Below, piece by piece: positions 27,774 to 37,091 of a stretch of 64,000 nucleotides of DNA (positions within the stretch are counted from its first letter, which is position 1; each line of letters starts with the position of its first letter). Under the pieces are notes generated by a model. The model saw only the letters and a program-made list of their open reading frames with translations, ran no database searches and was not told the DNA's origin. The position numbers and the translations under genes were made by a program. This stretch comes from Alkalihalobacillus bogoriensis ATCC BAA-922. GTDB taxonomy: Bacteria > Bacillota > Bacilli > Bacillales > Bacillaceae_F. The stretch covers positions 12,874 through 76,873 of the forward strand of contig NZ_KK211282.1 in NCBI RefSeq assembly GCF_000621445.1. Direction: 5' to 3'.

Positions 27774-28934
27774 ATGGAAAAGGTCATGGAAACATTTAAA
27801 AAAATCTTTGGAAGTGATGAAGATGTTCGTCTCTTCTTTGCACCTGGACGTGTTAATTTAATTGGCGAACATACAGATTATAACGGCGGCCACGTGTTTC
27901 CTTGTTCATTAAGCATTGGAACATATGCAGCTGTGAAAAAACGTGAAGATAAAACGGTTCGTTTTTATTCAATGAACTTTGAACAATTAGGAATTATCGA
28001 AACGACAGTTGAGACACTTCAGTATGAGGAAGCTCATGATTGGGCGAACTACCCAAAAGGTGTGTTAACTGTTTTACAACAAGCAGGAGCTAAAATCGAG
28101 AGCGGGTTTGATGTTGTTTATTACGGAACAATTCCAAATGGAGCAGGGTTATCTTCATCGGCTTCAATTGAACTAGCAACAGCTGTAATGGCGAACACAT
28201 TATATGACCTTGGTTTTGACCAAGTTGAGCTTGTAAAAAAATCACAGCAAGCAGAAAATGAATATATCGGTGTGAATTGTGGGATTATGGACCAATTTGC
28301 GATTGGAATGGGGAAAAAAGACCATGCCGTCTTTTTGAATTGCCAAACACTAGACTATACGTACTCACCAATTAAACTTGATGACCTTGCGTTAGTTATC
28401 GTCAATACGAATAAGCGTAGAGGGTTAGCAGATTCAAAATATAATGAGCGCCGTGCCCAATGTGAAGAAGCATTAGCGATTTTACAAACAAAAGTCGATG
28501 TTGAGTCACTAGGTGATTTAACGATTGAACAATTTGAACAATATAAAGGCGAGATTCAAGATGAAGTTGTGCAACAGCGTGCCAAACATGCTGTATATGA
28601 AAATGCACGAACAATTGAAGCGGTGAAAAAATTAAATGAAGGTGACATTGCGGGCTTTGGTAACCTAATGAATGAGTCTCACATCTCATTACGGGATGAT
28701 TATGAAGTTACTGGAGTTGAACTAGATACACTCGTTGAAATTGCTTGGAATGAAGGGGCAATTGGAGCGAGAATGACTGGCGCAGGTTTTGGTGGTTGTA
28801 CTGTAAACCTTGTAAAAAAAGCTGATGTGTCTTCTTTCGTTAAAGCCGTGGAACATCAATATGAAGCAAAACTAAACATTAAACCAGATTGCTATGTCGT
28901 TGAAATTGGTGATGGAGCTCGTGAATTAAAGTAG
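27774..28934 (+). CDS. galK: Galactokinase
   Basis: The 386-residue GHMP kinase phosphorylates galactose at C1. It has the substrate signature GRVNLIGEHTDYNGG (about residues 25-39), the ATP loop GAGLSSSASIELA, the motif NCGIMDQFA and the C-terminal GAGFGGCTVNLV. The start at 27774 follows GGGGGAG; the frame is open upstream into galE. It is full length and lies 22 nt after galE. Confidence 0.96.
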   Translation: MEKVMETFKKIFGSDEDVRLFFAPGRVNLIGEHTDYNGGHVFPCSLSIGTYAAVKKREDKTVRFYSMNFEQLGIIETTVETLQYEEAHDWANYPKGVLTVLQQAGAKIESGFDVVYYGTIPNGAGLSSSASIELATAVMANTLYDLGFDQVELVKKSQQAENEYIGVNCGIMDQFAIGMGKKDHAVFLNCQTLDYTYSPIKLDDLALVIVNTNKRRGLADSKYNERRAQCEEALAILQTKVDVESLGDLTIEQFEQYKGEIQDEVVQQRAKHAVYENARTIEAVKKLNEGDIAGFGNLMNESHISLRDDYEVTGVELDTLVEIAWNEGAIGARMTGAGFGGCTVNLVKKADVSSFVKAVEHQYEAKLNIKPDCYVVEIGDGARELK

Positions 28935-28946
28935 GAGGTTAGTCTA

Positions 28947-30470
28947 ATGAGTAAAATCAATATTTATGAACAAATTGAACGTCTCATTCAATATGGGGCT
29001 CAAAAAAACTTACTTCAGGCTGTTGACGTTGATTATGCTAGAAATCAAATCTTGTCTGTCCTACAACTTACCGATTATGAAGAAGTCAAAATTGAACGAG
29101 AAACACTAGCATCACCTGAATCAATATTAGAACAAATCTTACATTGGGCACAAGAGGAAGGCGTACTTGAAATTGATTCAGTAACTTTCCGTGATTTATT
29201 AGATACAAAAATAATGAATTGCATCATGCCAAGACCATCAGAAGTTGTTGGGACGTTTACAAAGCTTTATGAGACAAAAAGTAAAAAGGAAGCTACCGAT
29301 TATTTCTACGAGCTCTCCAAAGCATCTCATTATATTCGCACAGATCGGATTGCAAAAAATGAACATTGGTATAGTGAAACTGAATACGGAAATTTAGAAA
29401 TTACGATTAATTTATCAAAGCCGGAAAAAGACCCGAAAGCCATTGCAGCAGCAAAAGGGGCAAAGCAATCATCTTATCCAAATTGCTTATTATGTAAAGA
29501 AAATGTAGGGTATGAAGGTCGCGTGAACCACCCAGCAAGACAAACACACCGAATCATTCCCGTGACATTACAAGGAGAACAATGGTATTTTCAATATTCT
29601 CCTTATGTGTACTATAATGAGCACGCGATTATGTTTTCACACGACCATACACCAATGAAAATCTCGAAAGTAGGTTTTGATCGACTATTGCATTTTGTCG
29701 AGCAGTTCCCACATTATTTTGTAGGAACAAATGCAGACTTACCGATTGTCGGTGGATCGATATTATCACATGATCACTTCCAAGGTGGACATCATGAGTT
29801 CCCGATGGCACAAGCGGAAATTGAAGAAGCTGTAACCTTTGCGGGTTATGAAAATATTGAAGCTGGCATTGTGAACTGGCCGATGTCGGTTATCCGTCTA
29901 CGCGGGGAAGACCGTCATCAATTAACTGAGTTAGCGGATAAAATCTATCAATCTTGGTGTCATTATTCAGACGAAACGGTTGAGGTTCTCGCAAAAACGA
30001 GAGAAGAACGTCATAATACGGTGACACCGATAGCACGTTTTGCGAATGGAAAATATGAGTTTGACGTTGTGCTCCGCAATAATCGAACAAATGAAAAGCA
30101 CCCACTTGGCATTTTCCACCCGCATGACGAAGTGCATCATATTAAAAAAGAAAATATCGGTTTAATTGAAGTGATGGGGCTCGCTGTCTTGCCAGGTCGA
30201 TTAAAAGAAGAAATGGAAGTACTCGCAACGTATTTAGTTGATGAGAATTTTGAACAAAAAGCTAAGCAAGATGAACGAACAGAAAAGCACGTAGAATGGG
30301 CACTGAAAGTTAAAGCGAATTACCCTAATTTAACGAAAGAAAATGTACCATCGATTTTAAAAGATGAAATCGGCAAAGTATTCTCAATTGTTCTTGAGCA
30401 TGCTGGTGTATTTAAACGAACAAGTGAAGGGAAAGCCGCATTTCTGCGCTTTATTGAGCAAGTAAAATAA
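28947..30470 (+). CDS. galT: UDP-glucose-hexose-1-phosphate uridylyltransferase, class II
   Basis: The 507-residue enzyme exchanges UMP between UDP-glucose and galactose-1-phosphate. It belongs to the Firmicutes GalT type (about 500 residues), not the 350-residue E. coli type. The region SILSHDHFQGGHHEFPMA carries the HxH-like nucleophile histidines (DHFQGGHH), and CLLCKENVGYEGRVNHPARQ is a conserved segment. Together with galK and galE it completes the Leloir pathway. AGGAGG lies 11 nt before the ATG. A strong terminator follows. Confidence 0.95.
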   Translation: MSKINIYEQIERLIQYGAQKNLLQAVDVDYARNQILSVLQLTDYEEVKIERETLASPESILEQILHWAQEEGVLEIDSVTFRDLLDTKIMNCIMPRPSEVVGTFTKLYETKSKKEATDYFYELSKASHYIRTDRIAKNEHWYSETEYGNLEITINLSKPEKDPKAIAAAKGAKQSSYPNCLLCKENVGYEGRVNHPARQTHRIIPVTLQGEQWYFQYSPYVYYNEHAIMFSHDHTPMKISKVGFDRLLHFVEQFPHYFVGTNADLPIVGGSILSHDHFQGGHHEFPMAQAEIEEAVTFAGYENIEAGIVNWPMSVIRLRGEDRHQLTELADKIYQSWCHYSDETVEVLAKTREERHNTVTPIARFANGKYEFDVVLRNNRTNEKHPLGIFHPHDEVHHIKKENIGLIEVMGLAVLPGRLKEEMEVLATYLVDENFEQKAKQDERTEKHVEWALKVKANYPNLTKENVPSILKDEIGKVFSIVLEHAGVFKRTSEGKAAFLRFIEQVK

Positions 30471-30473
30471 GAA

Positions 30474-30519
30474 GAAGCCCCCGAAGCCTTTGAATATAGG
30501 CTTCGGGGGCTTTTGTTTT
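30474..30519 (+). terminator. Terminator of the gal operon
   Basis: AGCCCCCGAAGCCT pairs with AGGCTTCGGGGGCT and is followed by TTTGTTTT, immediately after galT. Confidence 0.92.
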
Positions 30520-30532
30520 AGCATATTCGGTT

Positions 30533-30712
30533 TCGGACATTTATTCCGCTATTTCGTGTAAATCAAGCTATTTTCAAAGCGTATCGGACATCTGTTCCGT
30601 TATTTGCCCAAACGAGCGTCAACATCCTTCTATATTTGTGATTTAGCGGAACAGGTGTCCGATAGCATATGAAAAACGTACATAATTCCTAAAATAGCGG
30701 AACGTATGTCCA
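30533..30712. repeat. GGACATCTGTTCCG repeats, two direct plus two inverted
   Basis: Direct copies begin at 30533 and 30584 (51 bp apart). Inverted copies of the form AGCGGAACxxxTGTCC begin at 30645 and 30695 (50 bp apart). The block lies between the convergent genes galT and yciC and has the same layout as 2417-2597 and 42197-42384. Confidence 0.85.
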
Positions 30713-30719
30713 TAAGAAC

Positions 30720-31892
30720 TTACACAAACGCAGGTAGTGGGTCAAAAAACTGTGCCCAGTCTAATGACAGCTCTTCTTCTGTTAATAAGCAAGTATCTAA
30801 TGACGCTTCAATTTGAGCTTGGTCCATATCAATGCCAATAAAAACAAGCTCAGTGATGCGGTCCCCATATTGCGGATGCCATTTTTCTTTTAACTCAGGC
30901 TCTTCTGCTAAAACTTGCTCTTGTTCTGCTTCAGGGTAAGCAGCAACCCATTCTCCAGCTCCTTGGATGGAAATGGTTGGTCCTGCTTGTGAGAGTAATC
31001 CCGCCATATTGTTTCTTGATGCGACCCAGAAAAAGCCTTTCGCACGAACAACTTCACTTGGCCATTTTTCAAACCAGTTCATAAGTCGTTCAGGGTGGAA
31101 TGGAAGCTGACGACGGTATACAAAAGATGCAATTCCGTATTCTTCTGTTTCAGGAATATGCTCCTCATTAAGCTCTTTTATCCAACCAGCTGATTGACTC
31201 GCTTTTTCAAAATCAAATGAGTGAGTATGTAAAATTGACGAAAGCTTAACTTTCCCAAATGATGTCGAAATAATCGTTGCATCTGGATTTAATTTCTTCA
31301 ATAGTAAGCGTAGCTCTACGATGTCTTCTTTATCTAATAAGTCCGTTTTGTTTAAAAGGATGACATTGGCGAACTCAATTTGGTCAAGTAAAAGGTCAGA
31401 CACTTCTCGAATGTCCGACTCATCTGTTCCTTGTTTACGGTCGAGGAGTGATTCACCTGATTCATAATCATCCCAAAAACGAGCAGCGTCAACAACAGTG
31501 ACCATCGTATCAAGCTGACATTTTTTCGTTAAATCAATGCCGATCTCTTCATCAATGTATGTAAATGTTTGGGCGACAGGGATCGGTTCACTTATTCCTG
31601 AAGACTCAATGACGATATAATCAACATTGCCTTCATCGACAATTCGTTCTACTTCAACTAGTAAATCTTCACGCAATGTACAGCAAATACAGCCGTTTTG
31701 CAGTTCAACGACTTTTTCTTCCGTTCTTGAAATATCTCCGTTTTTAAGTAATGCTCCATCAATATTAATTTCGCTCATATCATTAACAATGACGGCGATT
31801 TTCAAGCCTTCTTTGTTCGTTAATATATGTTGCAACAGTGTCGTTTTCCCGGCACCTAAATATCCACTTAATACCGTAACAGGGACTCCCAT
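30720..31892 (-). CDS. yciC: CobW/COG0523 GTPase, YciC-type zinc metallochaperone
   Basis: The 390-residue protein has an N-terminal G domain with Walker A GYLGAGKTTLLQHI, the metal-binding NGCICCTLREDLL (CxCC) typical of COG0523, ESSGISEP, and LLNKTDLL (guanine specificity). A CobW_C domain follows (IASFVYRRQLPFHPERL). YciC proteins supply zinc under zinc starvation and are repressed by Zur. A Zur-type box lies 19 nt upstream of the start, which supports this over cobalamin or nitrile hydratase roles. The ATG at 31892 is placed 8 nt after AAAGGAG; GTG 31901 is too close. Confidence 0.9.
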   Translation of the reverse strand: MGVPVTVLSGYLGAGKTTLLQHILTNKEGLKIAVIVNDMSEINIDGALLKNGDISRTEEKVVELQNGCICCTLREDLLVEVERIVDEGNVDYIVIESSGISEPIPVAQTFTYIDEEIGIDLTKKCQLDTMVTVVDAARFWDDYESGESLLDRKQGTDESDIREVSDLLLDQIEFANVILLNKTDLLDKEDIVELRLLLKKLNPDATIISTSFGKVKLSSILHTHSFDFEKASQSAGWIKELNEEHIPETEEYGIASFVYRRQLPFHPERLMNWFEKWPSEVVRAKGFFWVASRNNMAGLLSQAGPTISIQGAGEWVAAYPEAEQEQVLAEEPELKEKWHPQYGDRITELVFIGIDMDQAQIEASLDTCLLTEEELSLDWAQFFDPLPAFV

Positions 31893-31910
31893 TCGGTTCA
31901 CTCCTTTAAA

Positions 31911-31925
31911 TAGTAATCATTACGA
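31911..31925 (-). promoter_or_regulatory. Zur box upstream of yciC
   Basis: TAGTAATCATTACGA differs by one base from the perfect palindrome TCGTAATCATTACGA at the core of the Bacillus Zur box. It sits just upstream of the ribosome site of yciC. Confidence 0.75.
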
Positions 31926-32020
31926 ATAATAAGTATAACGAATTCAAACATCAATGTAAATAGGAACAATTCTTATTTATTCTATTGAAATATAGTATCA
32001 AATACAGACACAAAATAAAC

Positions 32021-32037
32021 AAACAAAAACAAAAGTA
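32021..32037 (+). promoter_or_regulatory. Candidate operator AAACAAAAACAAAAGTA
   Basis: The site is shared almost exactly with 33395-33414 before rhaEW and lies just upstream of TATAAT (32045-32050). Sharing between two adjacent promoters suggests one regulator, perhaps the DeoR protein at 38454. The A-rich sequence lowers confidence. Confidence 0.35.
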
Positions 32038-32091
32038 AATAAACTATAATAAAGGTAATCAAAAGAAAATAAAAATTAGGGGTTGATAAGA

Positions 32092-33375
32092 ATGGATATT
32101 CATGTGCTTCATCCTGCTGATCAAATTATTATGATAATGGAAAGAGTGTACGAATCTGGATTAACAACAACTTCTGGAGGAAATATTTCAATATTAGATG
32201 AAAACGGAGATATATGGATTACTCCAGCGAGTGTCGATAAAGGATCGTTAACGAGGCGCGACATTGTGAAAGTAAACGTGGATGGAACAGTGGAAGGAAT
32301 TCATAAGCCTTCAAGTGAATTTCCGTTTCATCAACTCATTTATAAAGCACGCAGCGGTATTAAAGCGGTCATCCATGCGCACCCACCAGCATTGGTTGCA
32401 TTTAGTATTGTGAGAAATGTACCGAATACATGGATGGTCCCAAGTGTGCAACATGTATGTGGAGAGGTTGGACTAGCAACGTATGCTCTTCCGGGAAGTA
32501 CGGAGTTAGGGGAAAATATCGCGGATGTTTTTAAAAAAGGAATTAATACGGTTATTTTAGAAAATCATGGGGTAGTCGTTGGGTTTCCTAACCTATTTAG
32601 GGCATATAAAGCATTTGAAACACTTGATTTTAGTGCAAGAATTGAGCTAGAAGCAAGTCGAATTGGGAAACCGACAGAAATAAGTAAAGAGCTATTAGAA
32701 AAACATGAAATTGATACGAAAGAATTAAAAGAATTTATTCCAGAAACGTATGGAATACGAGAGCGGGAGTTACGAACAGAAATGTGCCAATTGATTCACC
32801 GTGCTTATAAACAACAGTTGTTTACTAGTACCCAAGGGACGTTTTCACATCGATTATCTGATAATTCCTTTTTAATAACTCCATATGATATCGATAGGAA
32901 ATATATCGAACCTGGTGATATTGTCCGCATTGAAAATGGTAAAAAAGAAATCGGGAAAACCCCAAGCCGTGCGGCAATGTTTCATCAATCGATATATGAA
33001 TTACACCCGCATATTGAGTCAATTATCATTGCCCACCCACCACACTTTATGGCCTTTGCAGTAACCGATGTTCAATTTGATTCAAGAACGATACCAGAAA
33101 GTTATTTGCTTTTGAAAAACGTACCGAAATTAGACTATGAAGCTCCTTATGTTGAACCGAATAAAGCCGCTAAAGTATTTAATAAACAGACGCCTCTTGC
33201 AATCGTAAAAAACGATTGTGTCATCGTAACAGGGAAAAATTTATTACATGCTTTTGATCGATTAGAAGTAGCGGAGTACAGCGCGAAAGCCCTTATCTCT
33301 TCTGTTGGCATCGGAGATATTGTTCATATAAGTGATAAGGAGATTAAAGATTTAGAAGAAGCTTTTGATTTATAA
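32092..33375 (+). CDS. Tandem class II aldolase/adducin-fold protein
   Basis: The 427-residue protein carries two class II aldolase domains. The first (about 1-195) keeps the active-site set: E76 in KPSSEFPFHQ, H95 and H97 in VIHAHPPA, H159 in LENHGVV. The second (about 222-427) aligns with it but has A294 in place of the glutamate, I313 for the first zinc histidine, and D375 for the third (VKNDCVIV). It therefore looks like a non-catalytic copy. The gene precedes the rhamnose genes and shares a possible operator with rhaEW, so the substrate may be a sugar-1-phosphate or ulonate. The ATG at 32092 follows AGGGG. Confidence 0.8.
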   Translation: MDIHVLHPADQIIMIMERVYESGLTTTSGGNISILDENGDIWITPASVDKGSLTRRDIVKVNVDGTVEGIHKPSSEFPFHQLIYKARSGIKAVIHAHPPALVAFSIVRNVPNTWMVPSVQHVCGEVGLATYALPGSTELGENIADVFKKGINTVILENHGVVVGFPNLFRAYKAFETLDFSARIELEASRIGKPTEISKELLEKHEIDTKELKEFIPETYGIRERELRTEMCQLIHRAYKQQLFTSTQGTFSHRLSDNSFLITPYDIDRKYIEPGDIVRIENGKKEIGKTPSRAAMFHQSIYELHPHIESIIIAHPPHFMAFAVTDVQFDSRTIPESYLLLKNVPKLDYEAPYVEPNKAAKVFNKQTPLAIVKNDCVIVTGKNLLHAFDRLEVAEYSAKALISSVGIGDIVHISDKEIKDLEEAFDL

Positions 33376-33394
33376 AAAAATTTCGTTCCCTCCG

Positions 33395-33414
33395 AAACAA
33401 AAACAAAAAAAGTA
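33395..33414 (+). promoter_or_regulatory. Candidate operator before rhaEW
   Basis: AAACAAAAACAAAAAAAGTA closely matches the element at 32021. It lies 70-90 nt before the rhaEW start codon, in the expected promoter region. Confidence 0.35.
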
Positions 33415-33483
33415 TTTCAAAAGAAAACAAACATATGTTATAGTTGATATACAAAAATAAATCAAAGTTTTCGGAGGGGTATT

Positions 33484-35553
33484 ATGGTACAGAACTTATG
33501 GAATGAAGAAAAAGCAAAAGGATTAACGGCAGGATTAGACGAGCTTGTTTATCGCTCAAATTTAATCGGGGCAGACCGTGCTGTTTGTAACTGGGGTGGC
33601 GGAAATACATCGATGAAAACGGTGGAACAAGACTTCCGTGGACGTGATATTGAAGTCATGTGGGTAAAAGGGAGTGGCTCTGACTTAGCGACAATGGGAG
33701 CAAAAAACTTCACAGGACTAAACCTTGAAGATATTAAACCGTTAATTGAGCGTGACGAAATGTCAGACGAAGACATGGTTGCTTATTTATCTCACTGTAT
33801 GATTGATAGTAAACATCCACGTGCGTCCATTGAAACATTACTTCATGCGTTTTTACCATTTAAACATGTAGACCATACACATCCAGATTCGATTATTAGT
33901 ATTTGTTGCGCAGATAACGGAAAAGACATTGCAGAAGAAATTTTCGGAGACCGCTTTGTATGGGTTCCTTATGTAAGACCAGGATTTACTCTCTCAAAAA
34001 TGATTGCAGAAGGTGTGCAAAACAATCCAAATGCAGAACTAGTCTTAATGGAAAAACATGGTCTAGTTGTTTGGGGAGATAGCGCACAAGAAAGCTATAA
34101 TAAAACAATTGATGTTATTAATGAAGCAGAGCAATATATACAAGCTAAACAACAAGAAAATAATGTTTTTGGTGGCCAAAAATATGAGTCACTACAAGAA
34201 GAAGAAAGAAAAGAGATTTTAGCGCAAGTGATGCCTATTATCCGAGGTGAAGTGTTTGCTGAAAAATCGATGCTACTTACTTATGATGATAATGCTAGCG
34301 TATTAGAATTTGTAAATAGCAAAGAGGCAAAAGAACTTTCACAAGTCGGTGCAGCATGTCCTGACCATCTTGTTCATACAAAACGTGTACCATTATACAT
34401 TGACTGGGACCCAGCAACAAAAGATGTAGATGCTTTAGTCGCTAGCATTAAAGCAGGAGTTGCTGCGTTTAAAGAAGAATATGAAGCTTATTTTAATCGC
34501 AATAAAGTCGAAGGCGACGTTATGTTTGAGCCATCACCACGTGTTATTTTAATTCCTGGGCTTGGGATGGTGAACACAGGGAAAAACCTAACAATGGCAA
34601 ATGTAAGTGGTGCCCTTTATAACCGAGCGATTGCAGTAATGAAAGGAACGACTGCATTAGGGCAATTTGTTTCTTTAAATGAAAATGAATCATACCATAT
34701 TGAATATTGGCCATTAGAGCTTTACAAACTATCATTAGCTCCAGCAGAAGCAGAGTTTTCTAGAAAAGTAGCATTTGTAACAGGTGGTGCTGGTGGAATC
34801 GGAAGTGAAACATGCCGGCTTTTTGTTGAACAAGGCGCTCATGTCGTCATCGCTGATTTAAACCTTGAAGGAGCTGAAAAGCTAGCGACTGAAATTAATG
34901 AGCAATATGGCGAAGGTCGTGCGATTGCAGTTAAAATGGATGTAACAAAAGAGGAAGAAATTTTAAACGCCTTTAAACAAGTGATTTTAACATACGGTGG
35001 TGTTGATACGCTTGTGAACAATGCCGGATTAGCGACATCAAGTCCATTTGATGAAACGACTTTACAAGAATGGAACTTAAATATGAATGTTCTAGGAACA
35101 GGATATTTTCTAGTAGCTAGAGAAGCTTTCTCTTTAATGAAAAAACAAGGAATCGGTGGCAGTATGGTCTTTATTGGTTCGAAAAACTCTGTGTATGCAG
35201 GAAAAAATGCTTCTGCCTATAGCTCAGTGAAAGCGTTAGAAACACATTTGGCGCGTTGTATTGCAGCAGAAGGTGGAGAGTACGGTATTCGTGTCAACTC
35301 CGTGTTACCAGATGCGGTGTTACAAGGGTCAGCAATTTGGGGTTCAAGATGGCGTGAAGAGCGTGCAGCAGCTTATGGAATTGAGCCAGATCAACTAGAA
35401 GAACATTACAGAAAACGTACAACATTACTAGTCAATATTTATCCACGTGATATTGCAGAATCCATTGCCTTTTTAGCCTCATCAAAAGCAGAAAAAACAA
35501 CAGGTTGTATGCTAACCGTTGATGGTGGAGTACCAGCCGCATTTACAAGATAA
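33484..35553 (+). CDS. rhaEW: Bifunctional rhamnulose-1-phosphate aldolase / L-lactaldehyde dehydrogenase
   Basis: The 689-residue fusion has an N-terminal class II aldolase (NWGGGNTSMK, HASIE-type region SIETLLHAFLPFKHVDHTHP with zinc histidines, LMEKHGLVVWG) and a C-terminal SDR domain. The SDR domain is marked by TGGAGGIGSET, NNAGLATSS, GSKNSVYAGKNASAYSSVKA with Tyr/Lys, and final VDGG. It splits rhamnulose-1-phosphate to DHAP and lactaldehyde and oxidises the latter to lactate. The B. subtilis homologue is YuxG. The gene has its own promoter region; a hairpin separates it from rhaB. Confidence 0.95.
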   Translation: MVQNLWNEEKAKGLTAGLDELVYRSNLIGADRAVCNWGGGNTSMKTVEQDFRGRDIEVMWVKGSGSDLATMGAKNFTGLNLEDIKPLIERDEMSDEDMVAYLSHCMIDSKHPRASIETLLHAFLPFKHVDHTHPDSIISICCADNGKDIAEEIFGDRFVWVPYVRPGFTLSKMIAEGVQNNPNAELVLMEKHGLVVWGDSAQESYNKTIDVINEAEQYIQAKQQENNVFGGQKYESLQEEERKEILAQVMPIIRGEVFAEKSMLLTYDDNASVLEFVNSKEAKELSQVGAACPDHLVHTKRVPLYIDWDPATKDVDALVASIKAGVAAFKEEYEAYFNRNKVEGDVMFEPSPRVILIPGLGMVNTGKNLTMANVSGALYNRAIAVMKGTTALGQFVSLNENESYHIEYWPLELYKLSLAPAEAEFSRKVAFVTGGAGGIGSETCRLFVEQGAHVVIADLNLEGAEKLATEINEQYGEGRAIAVKMDVTKEEEILNAFKQVILTYGGVDTLVNNAGLATSSPFDETTLQEWNLNMNVLGTGYFLVAREAFSLMKKQGIGGSMVFIGSKNSVYAGKNASAYSSVKALETHLARCIAAEGGEYGIRVNSVLPDAVLQGSAIWGSRWREERAAAYGIEPDQLEEHYRKRTTLLVNIYPRDIAESIAFLASSKAEKTTGCMLTVDGGVPAAFTR

Positions 35554-35580
35554 TAAGTATAATAGAAGAGTAGATTATAT

Positions 35581-35607
35581 GGAGAGGAGACACCGACTCC
35601 TCTCCTG
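35581..35607 (+). terminator. Hairpin between rhaEW and rhaB
   Basis: GGAGAGGAG pairs with CTCCTCTCC around a 7-nt loop and is followed by TGTTTT; a probable terminator or attenuator. Confidence 0.7.
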
Positions 35608-35641
35608 TTTTAAATCTAAAATAGGAAAAGTAAATATAAAT

Positions 35642-35655
35642 AGGAAGCGCTTACG
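35642..35655 (+). promoter_or_regulatory. Candidate cre site before rhaB
   Basis: AGGAAGCGCTTACG has the AAGCGCTT core of cre sites but deviates at three outer positions. It lies 16 nt before the rhaB start, overlapping the leader. Confidence 0.35.
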
Positions 35656-35670
35656 TTTAGGGGGTGCCGT

Positions 35671-37074
35671 ATGACATATAGCTTAGCTGTTGATATTGGA
35701 GCTTCAAGTGGCCGTTTAATGTTAGGGTATATTGAAGATGGAACATTACAATTACAAGAGATCCATCGTTTTGAAAACAAATTAATCGAATTAAACGGGC
35801 ATTTTTGTTGGGATATCGACAAGTTATTTGAAGAAATTAAAGCGGGAATAAAAAAATGTCATGATGTTGGTGTAACACCAACGAGCATTGGCATTGATAC
35901 ATGGGCAGTTGATTTTGTTCTATTAGATGAAAATAATGATAGAATTACTGATGCTGTAGCCTATCGCGACCCGCGGACAGACGGAATAATGGAAGAAGTC
36001 TTTGACATCATTATGAAAGAACGACTGTATTTAGAAACAGGCATTCAATTCCAGAAATTTAATACAATCTATCAATTATATGCCTTAAAAAAACAACAAC
36101 CAGACCTTTTGCAAAAGGCTAAACGCTTTTTGATGATTCCAGATTATCTACACTTTTTATTAACAGGAAAAGCAACGAACGAATATACGAATGCGACATC
36201 AACACAGCTCGTAAATGCATTTACGAAAAAATGGGATAGAGACATTTTAGAAAAATTAGATTTAAACCCTAACATGTTTGGCTCGATTGACATGCCAAAA
36301 ACAGTTGTTGGTCCATTACGGAAAGAGCTTGAAGAAGAATTTGGCTTTACAATGGATGTTATTTTACCAGCAACACATGATACAGGATCAGCTGTGGTTG
36401 CTGTGCCAGAAATGGATGATACGATTTATATTAGTTCGGGAACATGGTCTTTAATTGGAGTTGAAAATCATTTCCCGATATGTGTGGTAAAAGCACTAGA
36501 TTATAATTTCACAAATGAGGGCGGTGTCGATTATCGCTTCCGTTTTTTAAAAAATATTATGGGATTATGGATGATTCAAGAAGTCCGACGCAATTATAAT
36601 AATTCGTATTCGTTTGCTGAATTAGTAGAGTTATCATTACAAGCTAACGATTTTCATTCTACTGTTAATGTCGATGATGAGCGGTTTTTAATGCCGGCTA
36701 ATATGATTGAAGAAATCCAAGCATATTGCAAAGAAACAAACCAAGCTGTACCAGAGACACCTGGTGAAATCGCCAAATGTGTGTATGCTAGCTTAGTGAA
36801 TAGTTATGTTCAGGCCATTGCTGAAATTGAGGATATTTTTGAAAAAACATTTAGTAAGATAAATATTATTGGTGGTGGCTCACAAAACGAACTGTTAAAC
36901 CAGTTAATCGCTAATGCAACCAATAAAGAAGTATATGCAGGTCCGATAGAGGCAACAGCAATTGGAAATTTAGTGGCACAATTGATGGCTTTAAACGAAA
37001 TAAAGTCGATTGAAGAAGCAAGAGCACTTATTAAGCAATCATTTGAAGTGAAACAATACAGTGCACAAGGTTAA
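35671..37074 (+). CDS. rhaB: Rhamnulokinase
   Basis: The 467-residue FGGY-family kinase phosphorylates L-rhamnulose at C1. It starts with the phosphate-1 motif ([14 protein letters not shown]), has [14 protein letters not shown] and YRDPRTDG in the sugar-binding domain, [13 protein letters not shown] and [11 protein letters not shown] in the second ATPase lobe, and [18 protein letters not shown] (adenosine motif). Length is standard. It is followed by rhaA with a 17-nt gap to the rhaA start and shares its transcript. Confidence 0.95.
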   Translation: MTYSLAVDIGASSGRLMLGYIEDGTLQLQEIHRFENKLIELNGHFCWDIDKLFEEIKAGIKKCHDVGVTPTSIGIDTWAVDFVLLDENNDRITDAVAYRDPRTDGIMEEVFDIIMKERLYLETGIQFQKFNTIYQLYALKKQQPDLLQKAKRFLMIPDYLHFLLTGKATNEYTNATSTQLVNAFTKKWDRDILEKLDLNPNMFGSIDMPKTVVGPLRKELEEEFGFTMDVILPATHDTGSAVVAVPEMDDTIYISSGTWSLIGVENHFPICVVKALDYNFTNEGGVDYRFRFLKNIMGLWMIQEVRRNYNNSYSFAELVELSLQANDFHSTVNVDDERFLMPANMIEEIQAYCKETNQAVPETPGEIAKCVYASLVNSYVQAIAEIEDIFEKTFSKINIIGGGSQNELLNQLIANATNKEVYAGPIEATAIGNLVAQLMALNEIKSIEEARALIKQSFEVKQYSAQG

Positions 37075-37091
37075 GAAAAGGAGTGGTAGTC

